A stretch of DNA of 64,000 bases from Nepenthes gracilis (GCA_033239525.1 BSYO01000022.1:13650923-13714922), one strand, 5' to 3'; counted from the stretch's first letter, positions 35,060-47,107 are shown. The notes: generated by a model not told the origin, from the letters alone. Program-made: numbers and translations.

Positions 35060-36400
35060 AATATCTTCAATGGTTTGTTAAGCCCCTTGCTGATGGGAGT
35101 TGTATTGCTTAGAGGTATAACTTCACTTCAGAGATAGAGAGATGACTCCTAAGCATTGTAATCCACATTCTATTTGAGGTTCTAAGATTAGATCTTATAA
35201 GGAGGAAGGAATGTGTTGCAGCAACTTATGAATCCTTGCAAGTGCTGCGACACTAATGGTATCGAGCAACTGCCTTGAATTGAGGGCTTTCTTCACTATT
35301 CAAAAAATAGCTACCATGATAGAAGTGGAAGAGAGAATTAAATGATTGAAAAATAAGTATTTTACAAGATTTTATTAGGTCAGTTGATGTAGATTAGTCG
35401 TATCACTTTTACATTAAAAATTTGAGAGCAATCCCTCTCTAGTAAGTTTAAGATGTCGGCCATTGAACCATACTATAAAAGTGCCGATAGATTATGTTCC
35501 AATAAATTTAAGCAATGCTGCATTATGTTAATAATTTCCTTTGATTCTGAGAAGAGATACTAAAATTTGGTTTACATATTCTGATCAAAACATCAAAAGT
35601 TTTCAAAAATTATCAGCTATCTTCCTGTCTTACTTTACCTCAAATTGTAGAGAAGAATAATAACCTTGGCATTTTGTTAGGATTAAGCAATCACCTAATG
35701 AGTGCCTAAACTATTTCTTTTTTATTTTAATACAGAATGATAAATTATTCCAAACCACACAACAATATAAAGACTAGCGACTTCATGATGACAATACTGA
35801 TAAGGAACTTCTTCAAGTCATTAGTGCTATAGGACCAAAAGATATTTATGGAGATAGAATAGATCATCAGAATATTTATTACTACAAAGAGGTAAATGAA
35901 AGTAAACGAGCTAAGAAATCACATTTTAGGCCTGAACAGGGACATCTGAAAAAACGATTAGAAAATATATAACGGGAATAATTGAGGCAATGGCCACCAA
36001 AAGTAGAATGGAATTGGTCCAAACTTGTGTCTAACACATAGACTATTTGTTACAATGAGTGCCTCAACTATTTCCTTTTTATTTTAATACAGAAGGGTAA
36101 AGTTTTCCAAACCTCACAACAATGTGAAGACTAGCAACTACATGATAACAATATTGATACAGAATTTCTTCAAGTCATTAGTACTATAGGACCAAAAGAT
36201 TTTTATAAAAATAGAATATATCATCAGAATTTCTATTGCTACGAAAGAGGCAAATAAAAGCAAACAAGATAGGAGATTACATTTTAGGCCTGAACAGGGA
36301 TGTCTGAAAAAACGGTTAGAAAATATATAACGGGAATAATTGATGCAATGGCTACCGAAAGTAGAATGAAATTGGTCCAAACTTGTGTTAGACTATTTAT
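35060..36400 (+). pseudogene. Decayed exon-like segments of an unrecognised gene, second exon tandemly duplicated
   Basis: The plus strand at about 35080-35345 reads, across a few stops and shifts, KPLADGSCIA, RYNFTSEIER, IRRKECVAATYESLQVLRH and LELRAFFTIQKIATMIEVEE. This looks like cellular coding sequence. After about 390 bp an acceptor-like TTTTATTTTAATACAG precedes DNTDKELLQVISAIGPKDIY, YYYKEVNESKRAKKSHFRPE and QWPPKVEWNWSKLVSNT. That second segment occurs twice (35736 and 36093). Composition and periodicity suggest a real protein rather than a transposon, but I do not recognise the family. In-frame stops make it a pseudogene or gene relic. Confidence 0.5.
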
Positions 36401-36405
36401 TATAA
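35697..36405 (+). repeat. 357-bp tandem duplication
   Basis: AATGAGTGCCT starts two adjacent copies at 35697 and 36054. They are collinear through AGGACCAAAAGAT, CATTTTAGGCCTGAACAGGG, AGAAAATATATAACGGGAAT and GGTCCAAACTTGTGT. The second copy ends near 36405. Each carries the acceptor-like motif and the exon-like reading frame. Confidence 0.92.
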
Positions 36406-39400
36406 TCTCAATTTGAGTAAGTAATTAAATAAATAATTAAATAACTCTCAATAAAATTTTCTTTTTCTTTTATTGAATTAGATATAACCAAATAAACCAA
36501 ATAACCCAAATCACAAGGGTGACCTTGAACAAAATCAAATTTAGAACAATATAATATCCATGACACATAATAGTAGAAATAAGACCAAATCAAACTATCA
36601 TATCTAGTCCACAAATAAATCAATTTAACAATCTACTCATATCAAATCTATTCATCAAGAAAACATCTAATAATGATAATATAATGCTTGTATAAATATC
36701 CATACTTATAAAAGTATTTCTGAATATTGCAAACCATAAATAACTCAACCAGATAAATTTTTAATATAATATCAAAATAAATATCCAAATGTATATCCAA
36801 TAATAAAATAATAACAAAAATCTTTAATCTTCTTAATTCAAGATCTTACAAGTAATCCTAAAATCTTTTAATATGAAATGTTAGAAAATAAGATAAATTA
36901 TTAGTTTAAAATTTAACAAGTATATATATATAAATTATGTGCATAAATCAAATAAAATGACCGTAAAACTAGAAACATCATGTTGAAATCCAATATGTTT
37001 AAATTCTAAACATATAACCCAAATTAAGATATTGTATGTAAAATTTATAATTTATATACAAATACTAAATAATCTAATTACACAAAATTGTCCAAGGTCC
37101 AAATTTCACAATTCTAAAGGTTCAAATATTTAAAATTGAATAAATCTGAATATTGCACAAAACCTATGAGTTTCAAATATTAAAACATTTTATATGTCAA
37201 ATACAATGCATGTAAGAACCTTGTCAAAACATATTGAAACGAAGAACTAATGATTAAAAGGTCAATTTTGATGAAAGGTTACACAAACTTGCAGTAATTT
37301 TAGGTCAAAATATTATATTTAGATTCGTAGGTGACCTTCTTATAATATATTTAATAGATAGAGTCAAATGTCACTTTTTTTACTACCTATAAAAATAGGT
37401 ACAACCTTTAAATATGCTTGATATATTAGAATATCAAAATATATTATTTCTATTTAAATTTTTGTAATGGTTATCAATAAAATATCAAATGGTAAACTCT
37501 ATAATAAATATTCAAAATTTTTTTTCTCTATAGAAAAAATACAACTTTAAAATTTTTTATCACGAGAAAAAGTATAAATATAAAATTTTTTATCCTGTAT
37601 AAAAAATCTAAATACAAAGCTTTTACCCTATAGAAAGAGTACAAACTTATATTGAAATAAAATAGAGTTTGAACCAAAATATTTTCATGAAATACCACAT
37701 ATAAAACCAAATGTACAAGCTTTATAGCTTTTCTTTCATAAATATTTTATATATTTAAATAATGTCTTAAACTATTTGCTCATTTTACATAAATTAAACA
37801 AAACTTTTAAATATTTGATAAAATTAATCAAAATTCTAAATCATTCTATGAAAATCACTTGTATGTAATAATATTCAAAATAGAAATGAAAAAAATATTA
37901 TGTATGTATAACAAATAAAAAAAATATAAATAAAAATTAAAAGATTTTGAAATAAACTAAATATTAAATTTGAAAATACTTTTCTTCTATATCTAATATA
38001 ATAGATTTGACAATATATTACCTCAAAATTCTCTTCCTTCACTTTGTTTCTCTTCTTTCTCCTTTTCTTACACAAAATGAGTAACACTGGCACGTAGGTA
38101 CTTAAATATTACAATCAGTGTAAGAATGCCAAATAAACATATATATCAGGCAGCATTTCATTACACATGCATGCATGAGTATCCCATCAAATACAATTCA
38201 GGCATAAAAACATTTTTGCATGCACAAAAGCTGACACTGGCACACTTTCAAGCACCACACTATGTTGCCTAAATTACAAATGAGAGCTTATTTAGATGCA
38301 CAGTAGGGCGCCACTATCTTACACAAATGCACATAAAGTGCCCTAAGATGCGTATCAGGTGTCTGGCTTCTATCTTAGACACTCACAATGCCACACATAG
38401 GCACCCATCAAGTATCGAACCTGATTCCAAAAAAATTAATTTTTTTTCAAATTTTTATTATATAATTATTTTTAAATTGATCAAAAATTATATTATTGAT
38501 ATTATAATTCATTAACAAAAATAGAGCACTGCATTATTATATCTCATCTTCTCACATGCTTTCCCAATAATCAACCTAAGAAAGGGTGAATTAGGTTATT
38601 TTAAGTTTTAATAATTTTACTATGTTCAAATATTAGATATAAAAAATTAAATGAAATACCTAAATAAATAAAGAGTTGAGAAATTTTTTGTTTTAGTTAT
38701 ACAGGTCTAAAAGAATTTTTTTAAGATTGACACATTCACTATTTTATTTTTATAAAAATATGATCATAAAATTTTTCTCTAAAAAAATAAAATTTCTCTC
38801 AATAAAAATATAAAAATTTTATTATAAAAAAAAAAAGACTAATATTTTTCAATATCTCTAAAAGCGTGAAAAAGAAAGCAAGGTACCTATTGGTACAAAA
38901 TGTAACATCAGTATTAAAGTTCCACTTTAGAAAATTCAAAGTAGTTAATTTTGAGCGTCAAAATATCTCAAAAAACTTAAAGTTTTATCATTATGTGTAG
39001 TTATACTCTACGAAAAATAAATTTCAGATACGGTAGTATTTGAAAGATAAAGTCAAATCCAAACATGTGTCAATTTTTATTTACTATTATGATAAAGCAT
39101 ATTTGCTTTTTTTTTTTAATAAAAAAAAATATATCAAATAGTTGACAAATTTAAAAAATAAACCATAGCTTTACAAAAATTCTATCAAGTTTACTTTATT
39201 TAAAATTTAAATTGAATTCGATTTATCTTTCTATGTAGAGATATATGTAACATATTACAGTAATATTAGTTTAAATTCCTGGTATCTACCTCTACATATT
39301 GTATAACTTCAAAGAATTAACAAAAAATTTCTATATGATATATTAATATAAAGCTTATAATATAAATATTTTTTTAGATTATGAAGTGATTATAAAACTA

Positions 39401-39454
39401 TTTATCGAATTAAATATATAATGTATGCAAATCTTTACTTTATATGTTAGTGTG

Positions 39455-39496
<42 letters not shown>

Positions 39497-39565
39497 AAAA
39501 AAATATATATATATATATATATTTTTAAGTGCCAAATTATAAATGAATAAAAAGATATACAAACA

Positions 39566-39597
<32 letters not shown>

Positions 39598-40149
39598 AAC
39601 AAAAAATGGTTAGAGTATTTAGAATTATTTACATTAATATATGATTAATTAACAAAGAATGATGCATATTTATAAATCCATTTAAAAAGATAAGTCTTCA
39701 AAAAAAAAAAAAAAAACAAGGAAAAACATAAAAAAACTTATCAGAGGCACAAAATATTTAAAATTGACGTCATTTGGATGTCTTCTAATTGATCCATGTA
39801 TTGTAAAAAATATAGCAAATTTTAGGTTAAATATAAAAATGATAGATAATATGATTAACTTTGACATAAAATAATTAACTTTCAATTATAATAAAATTGA
39901 TCTGTTGAATATATAATTCATTATAAATATATTTATTATTATCAAAATAATTTAAAAAATATTAAACTTATATCACTGACAAAATGACTACCATCCTATT
40001 ACAAATTGAGAATGAGAAATTTTTTAAGTAATCAAAATCAATCAAAAATCCAAAGGCATCTGGTCAATCAAAGTATTGCCACTATCACCAAGTTTCCAAA
40101 CATAGCACTAGAAAATGTCAAACTCTTCTGAGGATATTGAAGCCTTGAT
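36406..40149. other. Very AT-rich gene-poor stretch with decayed LTR-like material
   Basis: It has long A/T-dominated tracts. At 37500-37660 a motif CTATAGAAAAA..ACAAACTT..AAATTTTTTAT recurs about three times imperfectly. The stretch 38030-38420 is locally GC-richer, with pyrimidine-rich leader-like sequence and GGCACAC/CACCCATCA runs. It resembles degenerate Del-like LTR sequence on the minus strand, without definable ends. No gene is seen. Confidence 0.45.
39459..39590. repeat. Compound microsatellite (CT)n(CA)n(AT)n with a second AT tract
   Basis: A CT run is followed directly by a CA run, an A run and an AT run (39459-39522). A second AT run lies at about 39565-39588. Confidence 0.92.
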
Positions 40150-40452
40150 TTTAGAGATGGCATTTGAATAAAATCTTTCAAGACCCGGAGGCTATAGGAC
40201 ATAATAGGACATAATGACCCTTTCATTGTATTAACACTCATTTTAGATAGAGTCTAAGACTACCATCAGATACCTAAAAACAAAATCCAGATTGTTGTGT
40301 GGGATTGGAAAGGTACGTGGAGATGAAATCATGGGGAGGAACTTTTATTTCATGCAACTCCACGCCTATGCCGGCACAGCCGATAGAGGAGTTTGACTTC
40401 GGAGATGAAATTTCGCTATAATAAGGTCAACCTGATGAAGAGTTTATTAAGA
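40150..40452 (+). pseudogene. Tat-lineage pol, protease-end piece
   Basis: Across frames it reads HNDPFIVLTLIL, then VRGDEIMGRNFYF and, shifted, MPAQPIEEFDFGDE. This parallels the HNDALV, (I/V)RGDQ..AR.CYF and TP.P.P.EEF stretches after the Tat protease. It stops at 40452, where the short-LTR gypsy begins. Confidence 0.55.
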
Positions 40453-40549
40453 TGTTACATAATAAGTTAAGAAACACTCAACAAAACAATTATCAATCAA
40501 CCATCAAGTAGAGAAAGTAACACATCTATAGATATCTTACTCAACAAAT

Positions 40550-41254
40550 TGTTAGGGGTCGGCCGACCGCTTCGATGAACCGAGAGGAAGAATGAAAGGT
40601 GACAATATACAGTAGATAAACAATAATCACACAATAAAATAAGATATAAGCAATTTACGTGGAAACTCTTTTCTCAATAAGAAGAAAAAATCATGGGATG
40701 ATGCATTCGAAAATCTCCATTATGTAAAATCGATTACACAAATCTTAAGGACAAGAATACAAAAACTCGATACCTTGTATCAGATGGACTCAAGTAATAG
40801 TGAAGACAAGATGAAACAACTTTTCATCGTTTTTCTTTATTTCTCTTCTTTTTCTCATTGACGATACTCTCTAGTCTGATTTTTACAAGCATTGTTGACG
40901 AAGTCTACTTTTTTTTATATCACTCGTCTTTTATAAACCCTAAAATGGGTTTTGTGCACTTTTATTTCGGGCTTGTCATCCAGATGTCCTTCATCATGAT
41001 CACCTGATCGCTTCTCGGATTGAATATTTGGTTGCTCATCAGACTTAGCATCATCGGTCGCCTTTATAAATCTTTGTTTGCTAGTCCTTCAAACTTGACG
41101 CTTGATCCTCGAGCTCGGATGTCCCCAGGACTCATCGCGCACGCGATCACCACAATATTTCATCCCAATATTGAACCCATGTGTGTTCGTTTGAACTGCC
41201 AAATGACTCATTAATCGGTTATGGGTCCACACGGAAATGACCTATAACCCAACA
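40550..41254 (-). repeat. 3' LTR of the old copia
   Basis: On the minus strand it starts TGTTGGGTTATAGGTCATTT at 41254 and ends CCGACCCCTAACA at 40550. It is preceded by GTCATGAGGGGAAGTT. The outer flank is CAAAT. Confidence 0.9.
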
Positions 41255-41314
41255 AACTTCCCCTCATGACAGTATAGGGATGGTATCGACATCCTGGCAA
41301 TACTACGATAGGCT

Positions 41315-42900
41315 TCAAGCTTCCCCCCTTAGTAGCATCTTGGTCATCATGTTCGACCAATTCTCTTCGGTCCTAACCTTGTCGAGTGTCAATATATCCG
41401 AGTCAACGACATCTCGCACCCAGTGATATCTAACATCGATGTGCTTTGATTTAGAGTAAAATGATGAGTTTCTATATAGATGGATTGTGCTTTGATTGTT
41501 ATAAAGTAGCACATACCTCTCCTACTTGAAGCTGAACTTCCAAATGAACTTCTTCATTCACAATATCTTCTTACTCGCCTCTATCACAGCAATAAAATCC
41601 ACCTCGGTGGTCGAGAGAATAACACAGTTTTGTAACTTTGATTACCAAGAGATAGTTCTTCCCATGAACAAAACTAAATATCCCAAAATGGACTTCCAAG
41701 TGCTGACATCACCCATTATGTCTGCATTAGTATATCCAATTAGGAGTAGCTTATCGGCTTCGAAACCCAAACACAATTCGAAAGTTTCTCAGAGATATTT
41801 CAGTATCCACTTTACAGTGGTCCAGTATTCCTTATCAGGATTAGACAGAAATCGGCTAATCGTGTCAACAGTATGAGTAATGTTCAACTTTGTGCACATC
41901 ATTGCATACATTAAGCTACCCACGACCAAGGATAATGTACACCTTTCATGCCTGTCTTTTTATCGTTTGAGGAAGGGTATTGTCTGTTACTCACCTTACA
42001 GTGACAAATATTGGAGTGCTCACCGGCTTGGACTTCTCCATATTAAAGCGCTGCAGGACCTTCTCAATATAGCTATCATGGGATATCCATAGCCTCCTTG
42101 TCTTGCGGTCGCGATATATTCTAACACTTAGAATCTATTTTGCCGGCACTAAGTTTTTCATGGCAAAAGAATGCCTGAGCTGCTACTTTAGTTCAGTGAT
42201 TTGAGCGACATTTCACTCGACCATCAACATATAATTCACATAGAGAAGAAGGATAACGAAGTCATCCTCAGAAAATCTTTGCACGAAGACATAGTGACTC
42301 GAGATAGTATTCTGATAGCTTTGACCCACCATGATTTATTCGAACTTCTTATAACACTATCCAAAAACCTATTTTAGTGTATACAGACTTTTTTTCAGAC
42401 AATATACAATTCGTTCATTTCCCTCAACTCAGAAACCTTCCGATTACTCTATGTAAATATCCTTATCAAGATTACTATGAAGAAATGTCGTCCGCACATC
42501 TAACTGTTCCACATCCAAGTCAACAACACTGACCAATTCGAGAACCACTCGGATTAAAGAAATCTTCACATCCAGGGTAAAAATCTCATCAAAATCAATT
42601 CCCTTTCGCTGATTAAATCCTTTCATGACCAATCTTGCCTTATACCTCGGTTGTGGATTATTTTCATTAGCCTTCAGGCCAACGACCTACTTGTTTTTCA
42701 GGGCTCGCTTCCCCTTCGGTAGATGTGTCAACTCGAACGTGTGGTTATCTCGTAGCGAGTTCATTTCATCCTGTATGGCTTCCATCTACTCCCCTTTATG
42801 CTCATCCTCTATAACGTTTTCAAAACTTTTGGGCTCTTCTCTATTGGTAAGTAATACATACTCATCAGCAGATAGATGAATTAAGAGTCTTTGGTCTCTT
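41315..42900 (-). pseudogene. RT and RNase H remnant of the old copia
   Basis: RT at 42632-42444 on the minus strand reads GFNQRKGIDFDEIFTLDVK and VEQLDVRTTFLHSNLDKDIY. RNase H ends at 41512-41315 with NNQSTIHLYRNSSFYSKSKH, IDVRYHWVRDVVD and NWSNMMTKML. The same blocks in the same order occur in the copia at 50751-56185. Frameshifts separate them. Confidence 0.85.
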
Positions 42901-43050
42901 GAGGATCGCTAGAGTGGAATTATCTCAGCAGGCTCAGCAATATTATGAGGAATAGTGTCATCCTTATCTCCATCGGGCATTAGAGTCTCTTGATCTCTAT
43001 CCTCTTCAGCAAATACCTTGATCATCGACCTCATGGTGAGCCGGCACCGG

Positions 43051-43305
43051 TCACTTGAATCCAAGACTTGTATTGCAAAGCTGGCTGCAAATGTTGTTGG
43101 AAACTGCCTTGGCTTCTTTGCCGATATCTTCGATTGTCTCTTCCTCGATGAACACTACATCTCTCAACTTTACAATCTTCTTCTTAATCGAATTGTAAAA
43201 TCGATAGTCTAATTCGTCTTCTCTATAGTCGAGAAAGATGCATTGCCTTGTTTTCAACTCTAACTTTCGTCCTTCGAGATGTGGACGAAGGTCTTGTACT
43301 CGAAC
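43051..43305 (-). pseudogene. Integrase C-terminal part of the old copia (after the solo LTR)
   Basis: The reading resumes on the other side of the solo LTR: KTRQCIFLDYREDELDYRFY, KKKIVKLRDVVFIEEETIED. The equivalent in the younger copia is CVFLGYGEEEFGYRLYDP and RDVVFVEDETIED, so the position in the protein is exact. The target-site duplication CGAAC at 43301-43305 closes this piece. Confidence 0.85.
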
Positions 43306-43419
43306 TGTAACGACCCAGATTTTTTAAAACATAGAAAATTTCAAGTCATTGAATCCGGTCAACGCCAGTTGACCGGAAAATGTAATAAGAAGAGTACGTC
43401 GGTGTGAAGATGAAATCAA

Positions 43420-43680
43420 GTTCGGCCTTGCTTAATGAAAAGAACTCCGGAGTATTTCTTGCTTGAAAAGAAGTCTGGATTTCCTTGGAAGAAAGAAGTC
43501 CGGATTTCCTTGGTGAAAAGAAGTCCGGATTTCCTTGGTGAAAAGAAGTCCGGATTCTTTGATAAAAATCAGTCTGGATTTCCTTTGATGAAAAATGAGT
43601 CCGGATTTCCGTTGATGAAAAACGAGTCCGGATTTCCGGGATGAAAAGAAGTCCGAATTTATTTTTGATAAAAATCAACT
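43420..43680 (+). repeat. Minisatellite array 1 in the solo LTR
   Basis: About eight units of 27-31 bp with the consensus GAAAAGAAGTCCGGATTTCC TTGGT(T/G) are visible. Units differ by small changes (AGTCTGG, GAGTCCGG). It lies upstream of the LTR TATA box. Confidence 0.9.
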
Positions 43681-44329
43681 CCAACCAAGTAAGGCCGAAG
43701 TGGCCTTGAAGGCCGGAGTGATTTGTGTGAGGCCGAAGTAAGATTTTGAGAGAAGAAAGCCGGAGTTGATGTTGATAAAGGAGCCGGAGTAATAATAGAA
43801 AGACTTAACTGCTCAAGGAAAAATTAATGACTCAGGCCTTTGGGAATACACGGCCATAAATAATCTAGCTAATTTTGAAACTTTTTGAAAATGTAAAATT
43901 ATAAATCACTCATTGAAAAATGAAGAGTCATAAATGACGGCCACCAAAATCTCGGGCTATAAATAAGGACTAAGAACATCAGAAAAATGCACTCAGTAAA
44001 AATTCTTAGTAAAGAAAGATCGAACAGTTCAAGGCAAAGAAAAAGGAATCTAGGCAAGATACTCACCCATGTTTTTAAAGTCCATGATTATGCATGATAT
44101 TCTTATGAAAGTATGTTTAGAATGTATAAAGTTTATTTTGTTCCTTTATCTGATATATTGATCAACTTATATTTCTGCACGTACGATGTTTGTTCTATTG
44201 TTTGAATTGTTCGTAATCGCATGTTTAAAAAGGAAGCCCTGTTATTTATAAAGTTAGGTTTTATTCTACTTGGAAACATGATTATTGTCAATTGTTATGA
44301 ACTACGATAAATGCATGTTTAAGGCAAAG

Positions 44330-45620
44330 AACTTCGGCCTTAGACGGAACAAGAATTCCTGTAAATGAACTCTGATTTCTGTCAAAAAGATCTCTGGTTT
44401 TAAGAAAAAGAGCTCCGGCATTTTTATAAGAACTCCGTCTGTTTAAAGAAAAGAACTCCGTCCAAAAGAACTCCGGTCTTTTATGAACAAAGTACTCCGT
44501 CATCTTTTGAAAAGTACTCCGATTTTAAAGAAAAGGAACTCTGGCCCTTACGTCTTTAAGAAGCATTCCATTCTTAAAAAGCACTCCGTCCTTTTAAGAA
44601 AAGACACTCCGGTTTGAGCACTCCGGATTTCAAAGAAAAGACACTCCGATTTGAGCACTCCGGATTTCAAAGAAAAGACACTCCGGTTTGAGCACTCCGG
44701 ATTTCAAAGAAAAGACACTCCGGTTTGAGCACTCCGGATTTCAAAGAAAAGACACTCCGGTTTTAGCACTCCGGATTTTAAAGAAAAGACACTCTGGTTT
44801 TAGCACTCCGAATTTTAAAGAAAAGACACTCCGATTTTAACACTCCGAATTTTAAAGAAAAGACACTCCGGTTTTTAGCACTCCGGATTTTAAAGAAAAG
44901 ACACTCCAGTTTTAGCACTCCGGATTTTAAGAAAAGTCACTCCAGTCTTAGAGCTCCGGATTTTTGAAAGAAAAGTCACTCCAAATTTTAGAGTTTCGGA
45001 AATTGAAAGAAAATGAACTCCGGATTTTAGAAGAAGATGAACTCCGGATTTTAGAGCTTCGAATTTTGAAATAAAATGAGCTTCAGATTTTAGAGCTCCG
45101 GATTTTGAACAGAAAAGCTCTCCGGATTTTAAAAAGAAAAGCACTCCGGATTTTTTAAAAAAAGAAAAGCACTCCGATTTTTGAACAGAAGAGCACTCCA
45201 GGTTTTAAAAAGAAAAGCACTCCGGATTTTGAAAAGAAAACCACTCCGAATTTTGAAAAGAAAAGCACTTCGTGCTGTTATGAAAAAAAGAACTCCGGAC
45301 TTTTGATAAAAAACACATCGTTCTATTTGAAATAGAACTCCGGCTAACTGTAAAAAAAAAGAGAACTCCGACTTTTTACTCCGGCTTTTGATAACAACTA
45401 AGGATCTAAGAACTCCGACCTTTAACAAAAGAACTTCGGCTTTTGGAAGGAACTCTGGATTTTGGAGCTCCGGCTCACAGGAACTCTGGCCTATATATGA
45501 AAAAGAACTCCGGCCTATGTATGAAAAAGAACTCCGGCCTATGTATTTAAGAATAAGGAAAATGTATGTAATACGGACAGCAAGCAAGTGGAACTTTATG
45601 ACTCCGACTTTTGATCTATG
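44330..45620 (+). repeat. Minisatellite array 2 in the solo LTR
   Basis: Dozens of degenerate repeats carry the core (A)ACTCCGG followed by ATTTT and AAAGAAAAG. The most regular block, from 44603 to about 44940, has a 37-bp higher-order unit: GACACTCCGG, TTTGAGCACT, CCGGATTTCA, AAGAAAA. Flanking units are 18-38 bp and more diverged. The array begins about 370 bp downstream of the TATA box, so LTR transcripts would carry it. Confidence 0.92.
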
Positions 45621-46429
45621 ATGTATGGCCATTAAAGAACACGAACCAAGAACTGAGTTTCCATTAAACTTGCTGTTAAAGATGGATGAAGGATATTGGA
45701 GTGACATTCGAGGTTGTCTCCTTGGCCACGGGAGGGGACTTTCTGGTGGCATAAGAACTATGGACTACAGCCCCGTATGCCGGATTAAAGGCATTACCTC
45801 CCACCCCGGGGAGCATAATGAGGGGATACGACTTTAGGTTGTGGGGTTACACACAACTTGTCCTTGATGTTGTCCGCTCCGATCCGATCCTTAAAGATGA
45901 TAAGAATTCTCAATGGTTTTTATGAGTTTTCAGTAGACAAGACAAGAAGAAAAAGACTAAGAAAATTCTGAACTAAAAGACATGATGATTTTCGCATGCT
46001 AAATTATATTTGCTTATATGTATATGTTATGTTCTCTATTTTCTGCATGTGAGTATTTTGCTGAGTTTTGTAACTCATTCTTGTTATTTTCAGATGACGA
46101 AAGGATCATGGAGGACGAAATTGAGTAGAATCTTTATGGTGTAGCTAAGTAACTTAGCGGGCCGGAGCAGACTTTCGAAGAGATTTAATTATATTGTCTT
46201 TTGATGTTTTGAGGATATATGTATTATTGTTTCGTTGTTATGAACCTATGAATGTTAGCATGTTTCCATGATTGTTTTTGGATAAATGAAATTATAATTT
46301 CTAGTATGCATCTCAGGTTTAAAATAAGAAAAGAAATAAATTTTTTTTATGTCCACCTAATTATTGATCATTAAGGAATTTAGTCTTGACGGAGGCTTTA
46401 TGTGGTGGATTAAAAGCCGGTCCGTCACA

Positions 46430-46672
46430 CGAACACACGTAAATGGCCATAAGATACTTCTTTTCTGGACCACACATTCTATGGAACTTCTCCGTTCAAG
46501 GGGCCACTTGGTAGTTGGTTGATAACATAGGCCACTGCTTTCAAGGCTTCACGAACACACGTAAATGGCCATAAGATACTTCTTTTCTGGACCACACATT
46601 CTATGGAACTTCTCCGTTCAAGGGGCCACTTGGTAGTTGTTTGATAACATAGGCCACTGCTTTCAAGGCTTC
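46430..46672 (+). repeat. Tandem duplication of 121 bp next to the solo LTR
   Basis: CGAACACACGTAAATGGCC starts at 46430 and again at 46552, with one filler base (46551) between copies. I count one mismatch (GTTGG versus GTTGT). The first copy begins exactly at the target-site duplication of the solo LTR. Confidence 0.95.
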
Positions 46673-47100
46673 CTCCCAGAACGAACTAGGGAGTTTTGCC
46701 TTCGAGAATACATAGTGAACTCTCTTTATCAATGTCCTATTCATTCGCTCACCCACCCTATTTAGTTGTAGTATCTTCGGTGGTGTTAAAATACCGAATA
46801 CTGTGTGACTGACAGTATGGATCAAATGCTCCGATATACTCGCCGCCTCATCACTTTGGATGCATTTTAATTTATTCTATGTTTTTCGTTCAACCATTGT
46901 ATGAAAATGTTCAAAGACACTAAGGGCTTGATCCTTCGCCCTTAGCGGATACACCCACAATTCTCTTGAACAATTATCAATGAATATAATGAAGTACAGT
47001 GCTCCTCCGAATATCTTCACCTTGAAAGGTCTGCATATGTTAGTGTGGACCATCTCCAGTAGGTTGACCTTCCTTGCAAATGAGTTTATGAGGAACGAAA
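46435..47100 (-). pseudogene. Integrase core of the old copia (part before the solo LTR)
   Basis: On the minus strand it runs from the finger toward the solo LTR. Segment 46825-46601 carries ILQLNRVGERMNRTLIKRVH and KLPSSFWEEALKAVAYVIKQ. This matches the third catalytic region (Glu in GERMN; AERMN in the younger copia) of copia integrase. The reading continues as GEVP and KEVSYGHL-like residues to the solo-LTR junction at 46430. A 121-bp piece of this gene is tandemly duplicated next to the junction. Confidence 0.78.
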
Positions 47101-47107
47101 CTTGCCA

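Larger units (their letters stand above)
43306..46429 (+). mobile_element. Solo LTR (3124 bp) of a Ty3/gypsy element, minisatellite-rich
   Basis: It starts TGTAACGACCC and ends GCCGGTCCGTCACA, the terminal style of Del/Tekay-like gypsy LTRs. It is flanked by an exact 5-bp target-site duplication CGAAC (43301-43305 and 46430-46434). No internal coding, primer-binding site or polypurine tract follows, so it is a solo LTR left by unequal recombination. A TATA box GGCTATAAATAAGGAC lies at about 43955-43970. Downstream of it a long CTCCGG-rich minisatellite (44330-45620) makes up about 40 percent of the LTR. A shorter array (43420-43680) lies upstream. It interrupts the integrase of the old copia. 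Confidence 0.88.

Noticed and set aside
38030..38420. Del-like LTR on the minus strand in the AT-rich block
   Set aside because: The pyrimidine-rich leader and GGCACAC runs are suggestive, but no ends, promoter or partner could be defined.
45129..45752. Longest open frames across the solo LTR (207 codons on minus and several others on both strands)
   Set aside because: They run through the CTCCGG minisatellite. Repeats without in-frame stops give open frames in several phases, with low-complexity FLFKIRS/SGV-type translations and no family.
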